From Musa acuminata AAA Group (lineage: Eukaryota; Streptophyta; Magnoliopsida; Zingiberales; Musaceae): a stretch of DNA of 64,000 nucleotides. The stretch is taken from contig NC_088339.1 of NCBI RefSeq assembly GCF_036884655.1, positions 27,609,501 to 27,673,500 on the forward strand. The letters are read 5' to 3'. Position numbers and translations under genes: made by a program. The notes beneath the pieces are model-generated. The model did not search any database. It had not been told where the DNA came from and worked only from the letters and a program-made list of their open reading frames with translations. Positions 23,015-35,372 of this stretch are shown in pieces (position 1 is the stretch's first letter; every line of letters starts with the position of its first letter).

Positions 23015-26000
23015 TACAGTAAAATAATAATATGCTGATCAAATAATTATGTGTATAACACGTACATCGTCTTACATTTTGTGATCATTTATAGTTAGAT
23101 AAAATATATATAATATAATTAACTAGATTATGATGAAATATATTGGTCAATAGAAAAGAAATTCATTATGATTCTTTATGAGATAATCTTGCTGGAATGA
23201 ACTTTTTTAATTACTTATCATATATCATTTGCTCTTGTATATAAATAAACAAGACCCGAACATAAGAAGAAATAGAGAGATTATCTCAATTGAAGGATTA
23301 TAATATTTTCCTTTAACTCTTTTCCTTAACAATCAATCTAGATCATATAAAAAGATAAGAAGGGATGAGAATGATCTAGTCTTATTGATTGCAATCTTGA
23401 ATTATAGACGGTAACTTTGTAGATCGAATAAAGGTATGAATCATTAAATCAAATCTAATTATTTGATTTCAATTATGACATAAAAAATTACGAAATTATG
23501 CTTGGACATAACATCACTTGTGTTTGAAAGGAAATTGAAGAAATATTTTCTCACGGCAATGCTAAAAAGGATTTATCATTTAAAATGATGCATTGTCGCT
23601 CTTCCTCGAGAATGTCAATCTCTATCTTTTTAGTGCACTACTATTCTCAAAAATCAATGTGTGCATCACGTTTGTTAACGGTGGATCGTTTTTTACCATC
23701 ATTGATATATGATAACATAAGAAGAAGGATTTCATAGCAGTCGAGAGTCTGATGGAGGTTGGGTTTGGGTCTCGGAGTGTGCACCTCAGGGCTTGTAAGA
23801 CAGAAATAAGTGTGAGTCTCATTCAAAGGTCAAGTCAAAGGATGGGAGGATGCTCAACAAAGAATGTAGAGAATGTACAATGGTCTTTCATATCTTCTAA
23901 TGACTTCACTCTGTCTTTATTTCTCTCCTTTTCATCGTATTTAACTCCTTTAAAAAGGAGATAAGATGACAGGATGGAAGCACTATAATAGCTATTATGG
24001 TTATTCAAGAAGGCACAAAGATTTTTGAATGATTATCTCGAAGCTATATAGTCTAAATGATCATTAAGAACTCATCTTATATATTGTTTATTTTCCAATT
24101 AAATTATGACATATGTGTATTGAATTTTGAACTTCAATTTATATGGGTCATCATCATAAAAATATTATAAATCTCACATTTTGCATGAATGAAAAATTGA
24201 GAGTCTGTAGTACCTAATCGAGAAGAGTGTTCTTAAGGATAAAATGAAAGGTCATATCCTAAGTATTATTTCCCAATCAATCTTCCCACCATAGTCTTTC
24301 TATTTCATCTTCAATTATCACTATCACAACAATATTACCCCCACTAATATCAACAGAAAAAAAATTTCTATTATATTAAGAACTATTTGCAGGAGGAATG
24401 TTTCTTACTCTCAAAGTGTATTAATTCAAAAAATATGATTGATCCAACCCTTCAATTATATCTTGTTTAGAACTAATTCTTACATACTTCATGTTTGACT
24501 CTTTGGTTCAAAATGAGCCTCTAACCTTTTTTGTTTTTCTTTACCTAATTATTTGATACTTATTTATATTTATCAAATTATTATTTAAATTAATTAAAAA
24601 AATTAATCAAGTCATAATTAAAAAGATGCGTTAACTTTTCGACTTTTAGTAACTTTCACTGTATCATTTCTTTTTGCTCACCCTATACAACATCACAAGT
24701 GTTTGAGGTACGAAGCAAATTATGGACGTATGATCATAGGACTAATGCAACTCATACTTTTTTTTTTACTTGAAGCAATTGTGATGATAGAGTGAACTTA
24801 CGATAGAAAAATGATAGTCAATCCCATCTAGCGTTGTCAATCATACTTTGAAATCATGTAGATTAAAAAAGTGTGAATTCAATTTTATCGAGCACTATGG
24901 CATATCATGTCTAACATACGAATAACATGTATTGACCGATGTGATCCTCAAGATGATACCAACATATGAAAATCGAGGTAGAGACTTAGAAAACTAATAT
25001 GAAAAATTAAAAATTGATATCATATAAATAATTTTTATTAATAATAATAAAAATATATATATAAGAAATGATATGATAGGCATATGATCGTTGCATGATA
25101 ATACATGGCTACACAAATTGACTATCGGAAGATCATGTTGGTCGTACGTGACTAACATGTGATGGCCAGACATGAAAACACGTAATCACTACGAGTAATA
25201 CATAACCAAACGATCAACCATTTGAATCTCATGATTAAGATAGTCCGTCAATATGAGAAAGATTAGATGAGGCGATCATCGACAATTCCGAGTATAACTG
25301 TTTGTTGAGTCACCTATAAAAAGGACCTTAAGTACGCTCTTCTAATAGAATTTTCATCATCAACTCTAATCGATAAATTCGACTAGTTTGATCAATCCGA
25401 ACCCCTAAAAATTTTCTTGATCGTCAAAAGGAGGGAGCATTTATTAAGAACGCCATTGACTTAGTTTTTATAAGTTCGATGTATCGTAAAACATGAGATA
25501 GACTTGGAACGAATCTCGATTATCCGAATCATCTCTCCGATTTGAATAATCAAAATTTATACTAACATGAAAGGTATTTAATTGAATGAGAAATTTGGTG
25601 GCATCCGAACTATAATTGTTGTATTAAATATATCATCACAAACCAAATTATCTTCAAAATCAAGAATCAAAGGAACTCTTTTTATAAAGTTTAGTTACGG
25701 TTGTCATTTAAGGGTGTTCTTAATCGGATCAAAGTGCCTCCACGGACATCGTAGGAACTTTTATTTAGGTAAAGATCAAAGTTTAGTTGTCTTTATGAGC
25801 AACGGTGAGCCCTCTTTCCCCTACTGTGGAAACATCAACTCCCTGTCATTGGGACGGTGGGATGAGGATGACACCGATCGATAAGATCACCAGAGTGGAC
25901 CGGCGTTGGCCCCTTCCGCTCCTCCCACTTCGTGTTCATCCATATCCATGCCTGTGGTGGGAACCAACAGATCGAAAGCATGGAAACAATGGTGCAAGTT

Positions 26001-27562
26001 CTTAAAAGCAATGAGTGCACAACACGCGAGTGACGATGGCGAGGTCTCGCCACAGTCGTGTGTCGATAGAACACGTCTCAGTTGCACTCTCGAGGACGAC
26101 CAGCCTTCCATCGCTGATGTGGCGACGAGGTGGCAGGGAAGCTTCGTTGACTCCGTTTCAAACTTGCCCGCATGGCTATTATGGCTGGAGAGCAGACTTT
26201 TGTTGACTTTGCCTCCGACTTGGTCTCTCTTTAATTACTTATCTCTTAATATAAGTGGCAATATAATATATAATTTATATCTAGTTAAATTAAGACCTGC
26301 ATATGATACAATTAGAAGAAATAAAATAATTAGTACAAATAATTATTTCTTTTTTTGAAGATGAGACAGAGAGGATGGTATGATTAAAGCTGATCAAATT
26401 GGATTTGATGGAATCAGATGCAGTGTATTTGGATAGAGATAAGTCATTTCTAGTCCTAATCAGACACACTCGATTAAAGTCAGTGATTTTCTCATTTATA
26501 TCTCTACAAATCTAAAAATTTCTGCTATTTTTGTGGCATTTTACTTTCTAGATAAATATTTTTTGCATTTTTTACGTGGTATATTTATTTACAGGGATAA
26601 ATAAGTCATTTTAAATTTACAAGGATAGATAAGTAAAAGCACCCAACTTCACGTGTTTCTGTAAATACCTACCCACACTTTTTGGAGGAGACGACTGTCG
26701 CCAGCGATTTGAGGTTTCCGCAACACTTTTCGTCTCATGTGTCGGCAGCAGACAGCTCCCTCCAAAGGCGTTTCTTGTTCGCGTTTCCCTTATAAACAAC
26801 AGTAAAAAGCAATTTCGCGATTGAATTAGACTGTAATGAGTGACTCGATTGATTTTTACTAATTTAAAATGATAATAAACGATATATTCTATATCTTAGA
26901 AAACAAAAAAAGGACTAATCCGGTGGCGTTTCTTAGTGAAACGTTTCGTTTCCAATCGACACCCGCGATAGAGAATCGATTTCTTGATTCGTTTTGTTTC
27001 TGTTTCTGGCGGCTTTTCGAAAACCGCGAGCAGCCGCGATGAATCGAGCCAAAAAGGAATCCTCGCGAAGGAATCTGATCGGTGACGTGGCCGCCTGAGG
27101 ATCCTTGAGGCGGGTGCACCTCGTGCTAAGGTGATTCGCTTTACGCAGTACAAAAACCACTTGCCGTAGCCCTTTGCCTGTGTCCAAATGCTCCCGAAAA
27201 ATAGCAGAGGATTGCTGGCTTTGCGCTTCTGTGGCTGAGAGAGTGGTTCGGCCGAGTCCTGGGGTTGGATATCCGAGCGCGGGGTAAGCGTCGAGATTCT
27301 TGATTTGGTGTTGAATTTTTCGTTTGCCGGATTGATGTGGAATTGCAACGTTCTCGAAGACGAGAAGGTCGGCATGAATTTGACGAGATTCGATCGTTTT
27401 GTTGAGGCAAAATGGGGTCGATCGTGGGTTTTCAGTCCCGAACGGTGTCGATTTCACCGATGACGGAGAAATCGACGTTGTTAGTTTAGCGATGATGATT
27501 GGGTGTGACATCTTGATTTTTAGACGCAGGAGGAAGATCAGGAAGACGGAGGAGGTGAAGAG
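22697..27562. other. Gene-poor, repeat-rich interval; 5' flanks of two divergent genes
   Basis: 22697-22920 is the GC-rich promoter side of the SET gene. An (AT)n run lies at 22986-23014. From 23000 to 25570 the sequence is AT-rich without credible coding frames. Two stretches look like retroelement long terminal repeats: TATATAAATAAACAAGACC near 23238, and CCTATAAAAAGGACC near 25313. No paired LTR or primer-binding site was confirmed. A GC-rich patch at 25790-26220 has open frames on both strands (longest 25906-26358, plus) that I do not recognise; it may be a captured fragment. From about 26890 a GC-rich leader of the threonine aldolase gene begins, with a probable 5' UTR intron at 27284-27529 (GTAAGC donor, GACGCAG acceptor). 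Confidence 0.5.
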
Positions 27563-30500
27563 ATGGTGACGAGGACAGTAGACCTGCGTTCCGACACGGT
27601 CACGAAGCCGACCGAGGCAATGCGAGCCGCCATGGCCAGCGCCGACGTGGACGACGACGTCCTGAGCGGAGACCCCACGGCGCAGCGGTTCGAGGAGGAG
27701 GTCGCGAGGATTATGGGGAAGGAAGCGGCGGTTTTCGTTCCCTCGGGCACCATGGGCAACCTTATCTCGGTTCTCGTCCATTGCGAGGTCCGCGGCAGCG
27801 AGGTCATCCTGGGGGACAACTCCCACATACACATCTACGAGAACGGAGGCATCTCGTCCATCGGAGGCGTGCACCCCAGGACGGTGAAGAACAATCCTGA
27901 TGGCACCATGGATATCGATCGGATCGAAGCAGCTATTAGGCACCCCGACGGAGCGCTCTACTACCCGACCACCAGGCTGATTTGCCTGGAGAACACACAT
28001 GCGAAGTTAGCTACCCCTCTCACTCTCTCTGTTTCCACTTGGATTCTTGTTCTATGTTCATCATGCATTATCCTGAATACTTGCCGGCCTTGATCCACTG
28101 TTCTTATTTTTTTTATAATAATTAGCGGATATTTTTGTGGGTATTTATTTGTGATGGCTGCTGTTGATAACCGTTTAGTTTTATATTAGTATTCTTATGT
28201 CCTCAGTCTTTCCTTATCTGATTATTATGTCATACGCCCAAGATGGACTTAGATCATCATCATTCTCGATGAGACGTCCTCACTGGAGATTTACCAAATA
28301 AACTGTTATCACTGGCTGCTTATGGGGAATAGGAATCAATTTATGAATCAAAAGCAGATCTTGAGTGCCTCTGTTGATGAAAACAGATATTACTGTTAAG
28401 TCTTCAGGTAATTGAATCATTAACCTCATGGGTTGATCTTTTTCTGAAGTGAATAAATCAGAATTTTTATTTATCACTGATTTCTCAGATCACAAGAGCA
28501 GGTTATTCTCATGTACTATTTTGTGTATTAATTACTTGTATTTGAGTCTTGTTTTATAAATCTGTTTCTGCTGCATATAATGGAAGCAGTTGTCTTAGAA
28601 TCATAATTACTATGCCATCTCCAAAATCTTGACTTGTTTTGACTTGTCTTTATGTGCAATCCTGTTACCTGTAGGATGATTAAACATAAGCACACGTAGT
28701 TTCTGTTTAAATTTAAACTACATCACTTGTTTGATATATCAACCTAAACTATGTAACCTGTTTCATTTCTCAGTCTACTGAGTTAAAACTGCATCGCATT
28801 TTCTACAGTTGTGGTGGAAGATGCATATCTGCAGAATACACAGATAGGGTGGGGGAGCTGGCTCGGAAGCATGGTCTGAAGCTTCATATTGATGGAGCAC
28901 GCATTTTTAATGCTTCTGCAGTAAGTATCACTTACCTTTTTACTGCTAAATATCATATTATATGTTATGCAATATTGCTAGTAAATCTGTAAAAGCATAT
29001 CTAGCGAGTATGTATGTATTCAGTTGTTCATATACGCATATCAAACACGTTATCTTATCTTTTCCGTTCCATTTTAGCACTTTTATAAAGCTATAATGCG
29101 CTTTTAAAACCCCTGGTCGCACTGATGGATAGCATCTAAGATTTGTCCTAGAGAGTTTTAGATCAGTGGTATTTTAACTTGCACCATTGTACTATGCATT
29201 ATTGTAACCTCTGTGGACTGCAAACACAATTCTCTGAACTTACTAGTATAATATTGCAGGCTCTGGGTGTTCCTGTTCATAGACTCGTACGAGCTGCTGA
29301 TTCTGTTTCGGTATGTTTAGTTAGTTCAATTCCTTCTAGTTCTGGGTATTTCAGTAACTCTATGCTAGTCTGATCCCTGCTTATTCTGGGTATCCTACTG
29401 TTAGTTTATCTAATTGCAATCGAAATAAACTTTCTGCTTGCATTACTTTTCATTGAGGATTTGGTTATGGATGCTTCAGGTCTGCCTGTCAAAAGGTTTG
29501 GGTGCTCCAGTTGGATCTGTCATTGTCGGAACCAAGGATTTCATTACAAAGGTTATTATAAAAGAAATGCAAACTAACATGTTTCCAGAGTCGCATATAA
29601 TAAATGTTTTTTTCTCAGGCAAGACGTCTTAGGAAAACCTTGGGTGGTGGGATGAGACAAATTGGAGTCCTTTGTGCAGCAGCTTATGTTGCTTTGCAGG
29701 ATAATGTGGTAAAGCTAGAGGATGATCACAGAAAAGCTAAAATCTTTGCAGGTCTTTTTTATGTCCCTCTTCTTTTAATACCGGCTAATTGTATTATCAG
29801 TATACAGTTCATTTGAAAAATATTCCTGCTTCATGATATATATACTCAAAATAAGTTGCATACTTTATTCCTTAATGGACTCCAACAGGAACATTCACCC
29901 TTTTTTCTTAAACAATCTGTCCAATATTTTCAGATGGGCTGAAAGAAATCAAACAATTAAGGGTGGATGCAAGTTCAGTGGAGACTAACATGGTTGATAC
30001 AACTTCCTATCCAATAAGCATATTATTTCAAACTTGTATACCTTTACTTATTAATTCTTTAGAGAACTAACATTTTTAGGTTCTCAATTTTCTCTTTGTG
30101 ATCAGGTCTTTTTCAATATAAACGAAAGTTCAATGATATCACCTATAAGTCTATGTGAAGCTCTGGAAAAGTTTGGTGTCCTTGCAATGCCAGCTAGTTC
30201 AACCAGGTGCAACCTGATTCTTCTTCTGGTTGCTATGCTTTATTTATTTGTTATCCTTCATTCTGCTTTTTCAGTCTGGAAATCTTGATAATTTTAGTTG
30301 ATTTAATGTGGATTTGTTGAAACATTGGAATTAAAGTGGATTTTTTCAGTCCTATGATGGTGTGCATAATTTTTAAGACTGACATATGTTATGATGATAA
30401 TCAAGTAGAAAAAATGGTTTGACTGCTCTGATTAATCAAAATCAGGAACACCCATTGTCAGGGTTAGTTGCATTAATCTGATACTCGTGTCACATTCTCT

Positions 30501-30718
30501 TGCATTTTTCTCAGCGTCAGGGTAGTCATCCATTACCAGATTTCGGAGAGCGATGTCCATTATGCACTAACCTCTATCAAGGTCGCACTATCACTTTTAC
30601 TTCTTGAAGGCCTGAAATGTCTTTTGATTTCCTTTGTTATCTAAAACTAGTTTTACTTGCTTTTGCTTTTGTCCAGCAAGCTATTCAAGAAATACTAGCT
30701 GTTGGAACCACAAAATGA
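27563..30718 (+). CDS. THA1: Low-specificity L-threonine aldolase
   Basis: Exons: 27563-28005, 28809-28920, 29260-29310, 29480-29551, 29619-29751, 29934-29992, 30106-30206, 30515-30581 and 30677-30718, giving 359 aa (Arabidopsis THA1 is 358). It is a PLP enzyme of fold type I that splits L-threonine or L-allo-threonine into glycine and acetaldehyde, presumably in the cytosol because no targeting peptide is visible. Visible motifs are [12 protein letters not shown] (6-17), SGTMGN (61-66), the stacking-histidine region HIHIYENGG (88-96), DGARIFNAS (176-184) and CLSKGLGAP with the PLP lysine K207. Exon 1 is very GC-rich while later exons are AT-rich, a gradient usual in monocots. The start follows an apparent 5' UTR intron. 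The first intron uses a weak donor (GAA then GTTAGC). Confidence 0.96.
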
Positions 30719-31576
30719 GGACGGAGCAGTAATTCATCATTTTACCTGTTCTTAAATGAAAAGCAGCTGAAACTTGTAGCTCTGTCCAACGGCTGTCCTT
30801 TCTATTGAAACATCTTTGTGTGTTAATTATTGAAAAGGTATTCTATGACTGTGACCAAAGAAATCTTGTGGTCTGATTTTTGTGGAGTCTTCTAATTTGA
30901 TGAAGGATACATAATATTGGTAATGATATTTCATCCAAATTAAAATCGAGTTTCTTTCCCCTAAATAAAGTTGTGCAGATAAAGTGTTGTAGGTAAAATT
31001 ATGCTGCTGAAACCATATGGCCTCCGCCATCCATTGTTAGTATCAGATTGGGTATTAGATTAGGTCAAACGTTCATGTAGGGCCAACTTTTCGTGTGTGA
31101 CAAAACTAAATTGAAGTTTCCATCAAGAGTTGCAAGGAGAAGAGATATAACAGTTAAGTCAGATGTCTAATATGCTCGGGAAAAGCGTTAGAAATCTGTC
31201 ACAGAAGCTACAAAGAGGATTCCTTGGACAAGAAGAAGCAACATCAACTTGTGTAAATTATCCTCAAGACTATTAGTTTGTTCGTGATGAAGGCCAAAGA
31301 GAATGTACCAAAGGTGCAGCCTCAAACGACCAAGATGTCCAATCAAACATATTCTGTATTGGAAATGCACTGACCACTCCCTCTGTTTCCTGACAATTCT
31401 CAGATGAACAGAGTAATGCCATGTTCTCAGGAATGAGATACATAAAAAAAGATGTGCTATAGTTCCTTCTCCTTCACTCGACAATCTTAACACAGTAAAA
31501 ACGATCACTTGCGAACCGAGAAAGATGATGGGAATGACTGCTGCAAATTGAGTCGATCTGCGACTCTGCTGCGGCC
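30719..31576. other. Intergenic, 3' ends of convergent genes
   Basis: This AT-rich spacer lies between the plus-strand threonine aldolase and the minus-strand DUF247 gene, so it should hold both 3' UTRs. Possible poly(A) signals are present (AATAAA at about 30966 on plus). An open frame on the minus strand that runs from here into the DUF247 gene is out of phase with it and not conserved. I see no other gene. Confidence 0.6.
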
Positions 31577-33151
31577 TCATTGAGGCGGCCAGTAATAGGC
31601 GTAGACAGAGTAGAAGGTCTGCGCACAGGTCAACACCAGCAGGACGACGGCGGCGACCAAGGAGATGATAGCCCAGGGATTGCCGAAGTACCTGTGCTTC
31701 AAGCTTGCCCCCCAGGTGTTCCACCGGTGGTTGTAGTACTTGTTCACCCTCTCCGACAATCCCGACAAGTAGCTGTCGTCGAAGTCGAAGACCACTTCCA
31801 GGCAGAGCTTGTTGAAGAGGTCGGCGACCTCGCCGTCGTTTCCCAGCCAGTGCTCGATGATGCCGCGGTAGTGGAGGTAGCTGACGTCCTCCTCCGAGTT
31901 GATCAGGTTGTCCATGAAGATGACGTAGGAGGTGATGTCCTTGGTGCAGTCGGAGTGGCACTGCTCGAAGGCGATGAGGTTGAGGAAGAGAGACTTGGTG
32001 CCGTCGTGGATCAGCAAGCGGGGGATCTTGAGCACCCCGTCCTTGAACTCGATGTCCCAGAAACGGTCCGTCCTGCGGTGGCGGAACTTGATGCCGGCCT
32101 CCCGCAGCTCCGTGACGCAGTGGATCAGCTGCAGCCGGCGGCGGTCGGCCACGCGGCGAGCGTTCGACCAGCGCTTGATCCAGAGGCCGGGCGTGGGCTT
32201 GGGGCCGATGCGGAGGAGGCTGCGCCGGAACACGTCGAGGCAGTGGAGGCCGGTCTCGGTGAGCGGGTCGAAGGCGTCGGCGCGCGTGGTGGAGGAAGAC
32301 TCGGACATGGCGCGGTGGTTCTTGCGGAGGGGCTCGTCGGTGGGCATGAGGGGGTCGAAGAAGCAGATGGCTAGGCGGGCGACGAGGCCGTGCTGCTCCG
32401 GCTGGCCGATCTGGAGACCGAGGAGGCGATCGAGGACGAAGAGGGGGATCTGGTTCTCGAGCATGATCATGTCGCGCTGGATGCCGTGCATCGTGCCGCG
32501 CATGGCGAACACGGGATCGTTGCGGGCGTAGCCCAGCTCCTTGAACCCCTTCCCGGCGGCGCCCACCCCCCGGAAGAGCTCGAGGACGAAGGTGCCATCG
32601 AGGACCATCATCTCCACGAACTCGTTGTCGTTGAAGGCGACGGGGCCCTCGTAGCAGGCGCGGGCGCGCTCCTCGAGGGCGCCCACGGCGTCGAGGTACA
32701 CCCGGACGTCACCGCCGGTGCGGCGGAGCATTCGGTGGAGGGCGCGCCACTTGTGTCGCTCCATGTCGCGCAGGCGGCGCTTGCCGTGGTGGTAGGGGCC
32801 GATGGACACCACCTGGGGCATGTACGCCTTCTCGTCCCCCTCGCGCAGCGACTTGGGCACGCGGTAGATGGAGTACCTCATCCACGGCACGCCCGCCTCG
32901 TCGTTCCAGGCCTGCTTCAGCTTCTCCCGGATGGAGATCACCCACTCCGATTCCGGCGGAGCGGCGTCCGCGGTGGCGGCCTCATCCTCCTCCTGGATGG
33001 GCTCACCCCGTGTGAGGAGAAGCGGCGGAGGCCTGGACGGCGTGCCGGGGGTGCTGGGCTGCGATCTGGGAAGGTTGGCCTGCACAGTCTCGTTGAGCTT
33101 GAGGGTCACCAGATACCAACCCAGCAACTCTTTGTTGAAGACTGCAACCAT
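31577..33151 (-). CDS. DUF247 (UPF0481) membrane protein
   Basis: An intronless 524-aa frame with high GC content. The DUF247 domain covers about 90-500: MRYSIYRVPKSLR, VSIGPYHHG, then ARACYEGPVAFNDNEFVEMM (typical tyrosine plus acidic motif), MIMLENQIPLFVLDRL, and a histidine-rich LIAFEQCH segment. A C-terminal transmembrane helix spans about residues 491-512 (AIISLVAAVVLLVLTCAQ), and residues 1-75 are a variable, Pro/Arg-rich extension. DUF247 proteins occur only in land plants and form large families; some act as self-incompatibility determinants in grasses, most have no known function. The start is the first ATG, and in-frame alternatives downstream would cut only the variable part. The strong GC bias leaves long open frames on the opposite strand that are not genes. 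Confidence 0.94.
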   Translation of the reverse strand: MVAVFNKELLGWYLVTLKLNETVQANLPRSQPSTPGTPSRPPPLLLTRGEPIQEEDEAATADAAPPESEWVISIREKLKQAWNDEAGVPWMRYSIYRVPKSLREGDEKAYMPQVVSIGPYHHGKRRLRDMERHKWRALHRMLRRTGGDVRVYLDAVGALEERARACYEGPVAFNDNEFVEMMVLDGTFVLELFRGVGAAGKGFKELGYARNDPVFAMRGTMHGIQRDMIMLENQIPLFVLDRLLGLQIGQPEQHGLVARLAICFFDPLMPTDEPLRKNHRAMSESSSTTRADAFDPLTETGLHCLDVFRRSLLRIGPKPTPGLWIKRWSNARRVADRRRLQLIHCVTELREAGIKFRHRRTDRFWDIEFKDGVLKIPRLLIHDGTKSLFLNLIAFEQCHSDCTKDITSYVIFMDNLINSEEDVSYLHYRGIIEHWLGNDGEVADLFNKLCLEVVFDFDDSYLSGLSERVNKYYNHRWNTWGASLKHRYFGNPWAIISLVAAVVLLVLTCAQTFYSVYAYYWPPQ

Positions 33152-35372
33152 GGATGACGACGCCGACGGTGATCTCTCTCTCTCTCAAAAGGCTCTCTTT
33201 GGTCTCCTTAGCTTGCTTTCTTAATGCTACTGCTACTAGTACAAGAAGATGATGGCCTGCAAGTGCTATTAGATTACAGTGTGATCTAAGATCATGGAGG
33301 GTGATGACCTGCTTGTGGCTGCAACACCAGCTCAAATCTTTTGGACTTTGGATTCAGATTGATTGTTACAGGAGTAATTGACTGCTGGTGTCGTAGATCA
33401 TGTTCCGAAGGTATCAAATTAGGAATGTTAGGTGCCAAAGCTCAATGTTCAATGGTAATTGATAGAGGACGATGATTGGGCATTTCCATCGCTCTTTCAA
33501 TTTGGATCAAATTGCTTTCGTAAAACCTTTCTATGTTGACTGCTATTTTAATACAGTTTGTACCAAATTGGGTTTCAGAACAGTCCTATCAGACCAACCA
33601 AATGGTTCTATTAATTAATTCAGTAATTTGACTACGAACACATTCGTATTTTTCATTAATTGATATTTTTGTAACAAAAAGATTTCACGGAACAATAATT
33701 AAAAGTCTCATTTGACATGGAAAATGTTTGAGTCAATTATAATCGTTTGCTTGTCGTCTACTCAATGAAGAGGCATCACAAAACCGATGTGTGGGGTCCA
33801 TGTGGGACCCACCGGCTGAGCATTTGTGGGGCTGACACAAACTTGGTGTGGTAATTTTAGGGGCAACCATCGGGAACAATAAAGTGTGATACAGCTGCTT
33901 GTGATGATGAGTTGGAACGTTCACACAGCTGGAAGGAGACTTATAGCATGTAGTGTGAAACCTTTCCTTTTCCTAAATATTTGCAGGTAACAGTGAAGAA
34001 GTGAATTAGTTCCAAAACTATCGGATTGGTTTTCCTAGTCAAATATTGTTATTTTAATTTTACCCCCTTGTATACATTTAAAATACAAGGGAAGAAGTGA
34101 ATTATTGTTGTCGATCAATCAAAGTATACATGATATGATGCAGTGCAATTTCCCAACTATCACACCAAGGCAAGCAGCAATAATTTTAAGATGGATACAC
34201 AAACGCAACATCATTGAAGACACAAAAGGACGGTCACTACAACATTATTGAAATCCTCATGTAGGTGGGGCAATCGTCGTCTATTTTATATATTACCCTG
34301 TTTGTGGCATGTGGGATTGAACTCACATTTAGATAAATATGAACGACTAAAACAAGACGCTCGGTGCCATTTGGTGGTGGTTGAACAGCCTCTTCCTATC
34401 CACATTCCCACCTCTTCGTTCGACACAAAGCATTTGAACCACTATATATAATATCTGCTAGAAAACCCTCCCTCTTTCTCTAATTATATATGATAACAAG
34501 TTCCACATGGGCAAGCATTATGTTTTAAGAGAAGGCAGTCAGGTGATTAAGATATTGTATGTGCAGTTGGAAGGTCAAGATTTCCAATGTGAAGTCTCGT
34601 GATTCACGAGGACTCAAAAACTGTGTGCCTATCCAACAAATATGGGGTCTACTAAGAATTAGGGTTGACCCAATCTAATTATTGGGCTCTAGCTTCAGTA
34701 TAATCTTTTAGGATAGTATCATTTATGGTGAGGAAAAAATCTTTATACTACGCAAATTAATGATTTGGCATGAAATCCTACATCGAGTGATATATAATAT
34801 AGAGCAGGATTCGTACCTTAAGAAACCCTCATCCATTTAGTGAGGCAGCATCGCTTGAACTTATTTGGTTTCTCATGACCTACATATGAGAGTAACATTA
34901 GTAATAAAAGTAATACAACTCTATAAATAGTAAATTATTCTAAAAAAGAAGTAGTACAACTCCAGAAATAGTAAACTATTGGCAAATATGTAGCACACAA
35001 TAATTACTTGCTCTTTTTCAATGATATCAAGACACTTTAACATGGTCTGATTCTGGTCTTTTCTGTGGAGTAACATTCTCATGGAATGGCACCACAGAGC
35101 ACACAATAATTACCTGCTCTTTTTCAATGATATCAAGACACTTTAACATGGTCTGATTCTGATCTTTTCTGTGGAGTAACATTCTCATGGAATGGCACCA
35201 CAGAGCACACAATGATACATTCTTCTTATGAGTTCCATCTCAAGGATAGACGTAACAAACTGAAGTAGATGACATACTTAACACTCTCACAAGCTCGAAC
35301 AATTAATTATATGCGATGATGCAAACCATGCAAATGCACACTATGAGCTATTTAAGCTTACAGCTGCTCAGG
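33152..35372. other. Intergenic region upstream of DUF247 gene
   Basis: There is no supported gene. About 640 bp upstream of the DUF247 start is a small palindromic motif (GGGGTCCATGTGGGACCCAC, 33793-33812) containing GGACCCAC, which resembles a class I TCP-factor site; this is a weak inference. The rest is AT-rich with short chance frames. A tandem duplication lies at 34993-35215. Confidence 0.5.
34993..35215. repeat. 106-bp tandem duplication (two copies plus a start of a third)
   Basis: Units begin GCACACAATAATTAC at 34993 and again at 35099, and a third start (GCACACAATGATAC) follows at 35205. The copies differ at only two or three positions. The duplicated open frame on the minus strand (repeating MLLHRKDQNQTM) comes from the repeat and is not taken as a gene. 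Confidence 0.9.

Noticed and set aside
26933..28000. 355-codon minus-strand frame over the threonine aldolase first exon
   Set aside because: The plus strand has the conserved enzyme; the antisense frame crosses the probable 5' UTR intron and has no recognisable motif.
31580..33157. Long plus-strand open frames (264, 199 and 255 codons) opposite the DUF247 gene
   Set aside because: They are shadows of a GC-rich coding strand; translations are Val/Glu/Gly-rich and unlike any family, while the minus frame has clear DUF247 motifs.
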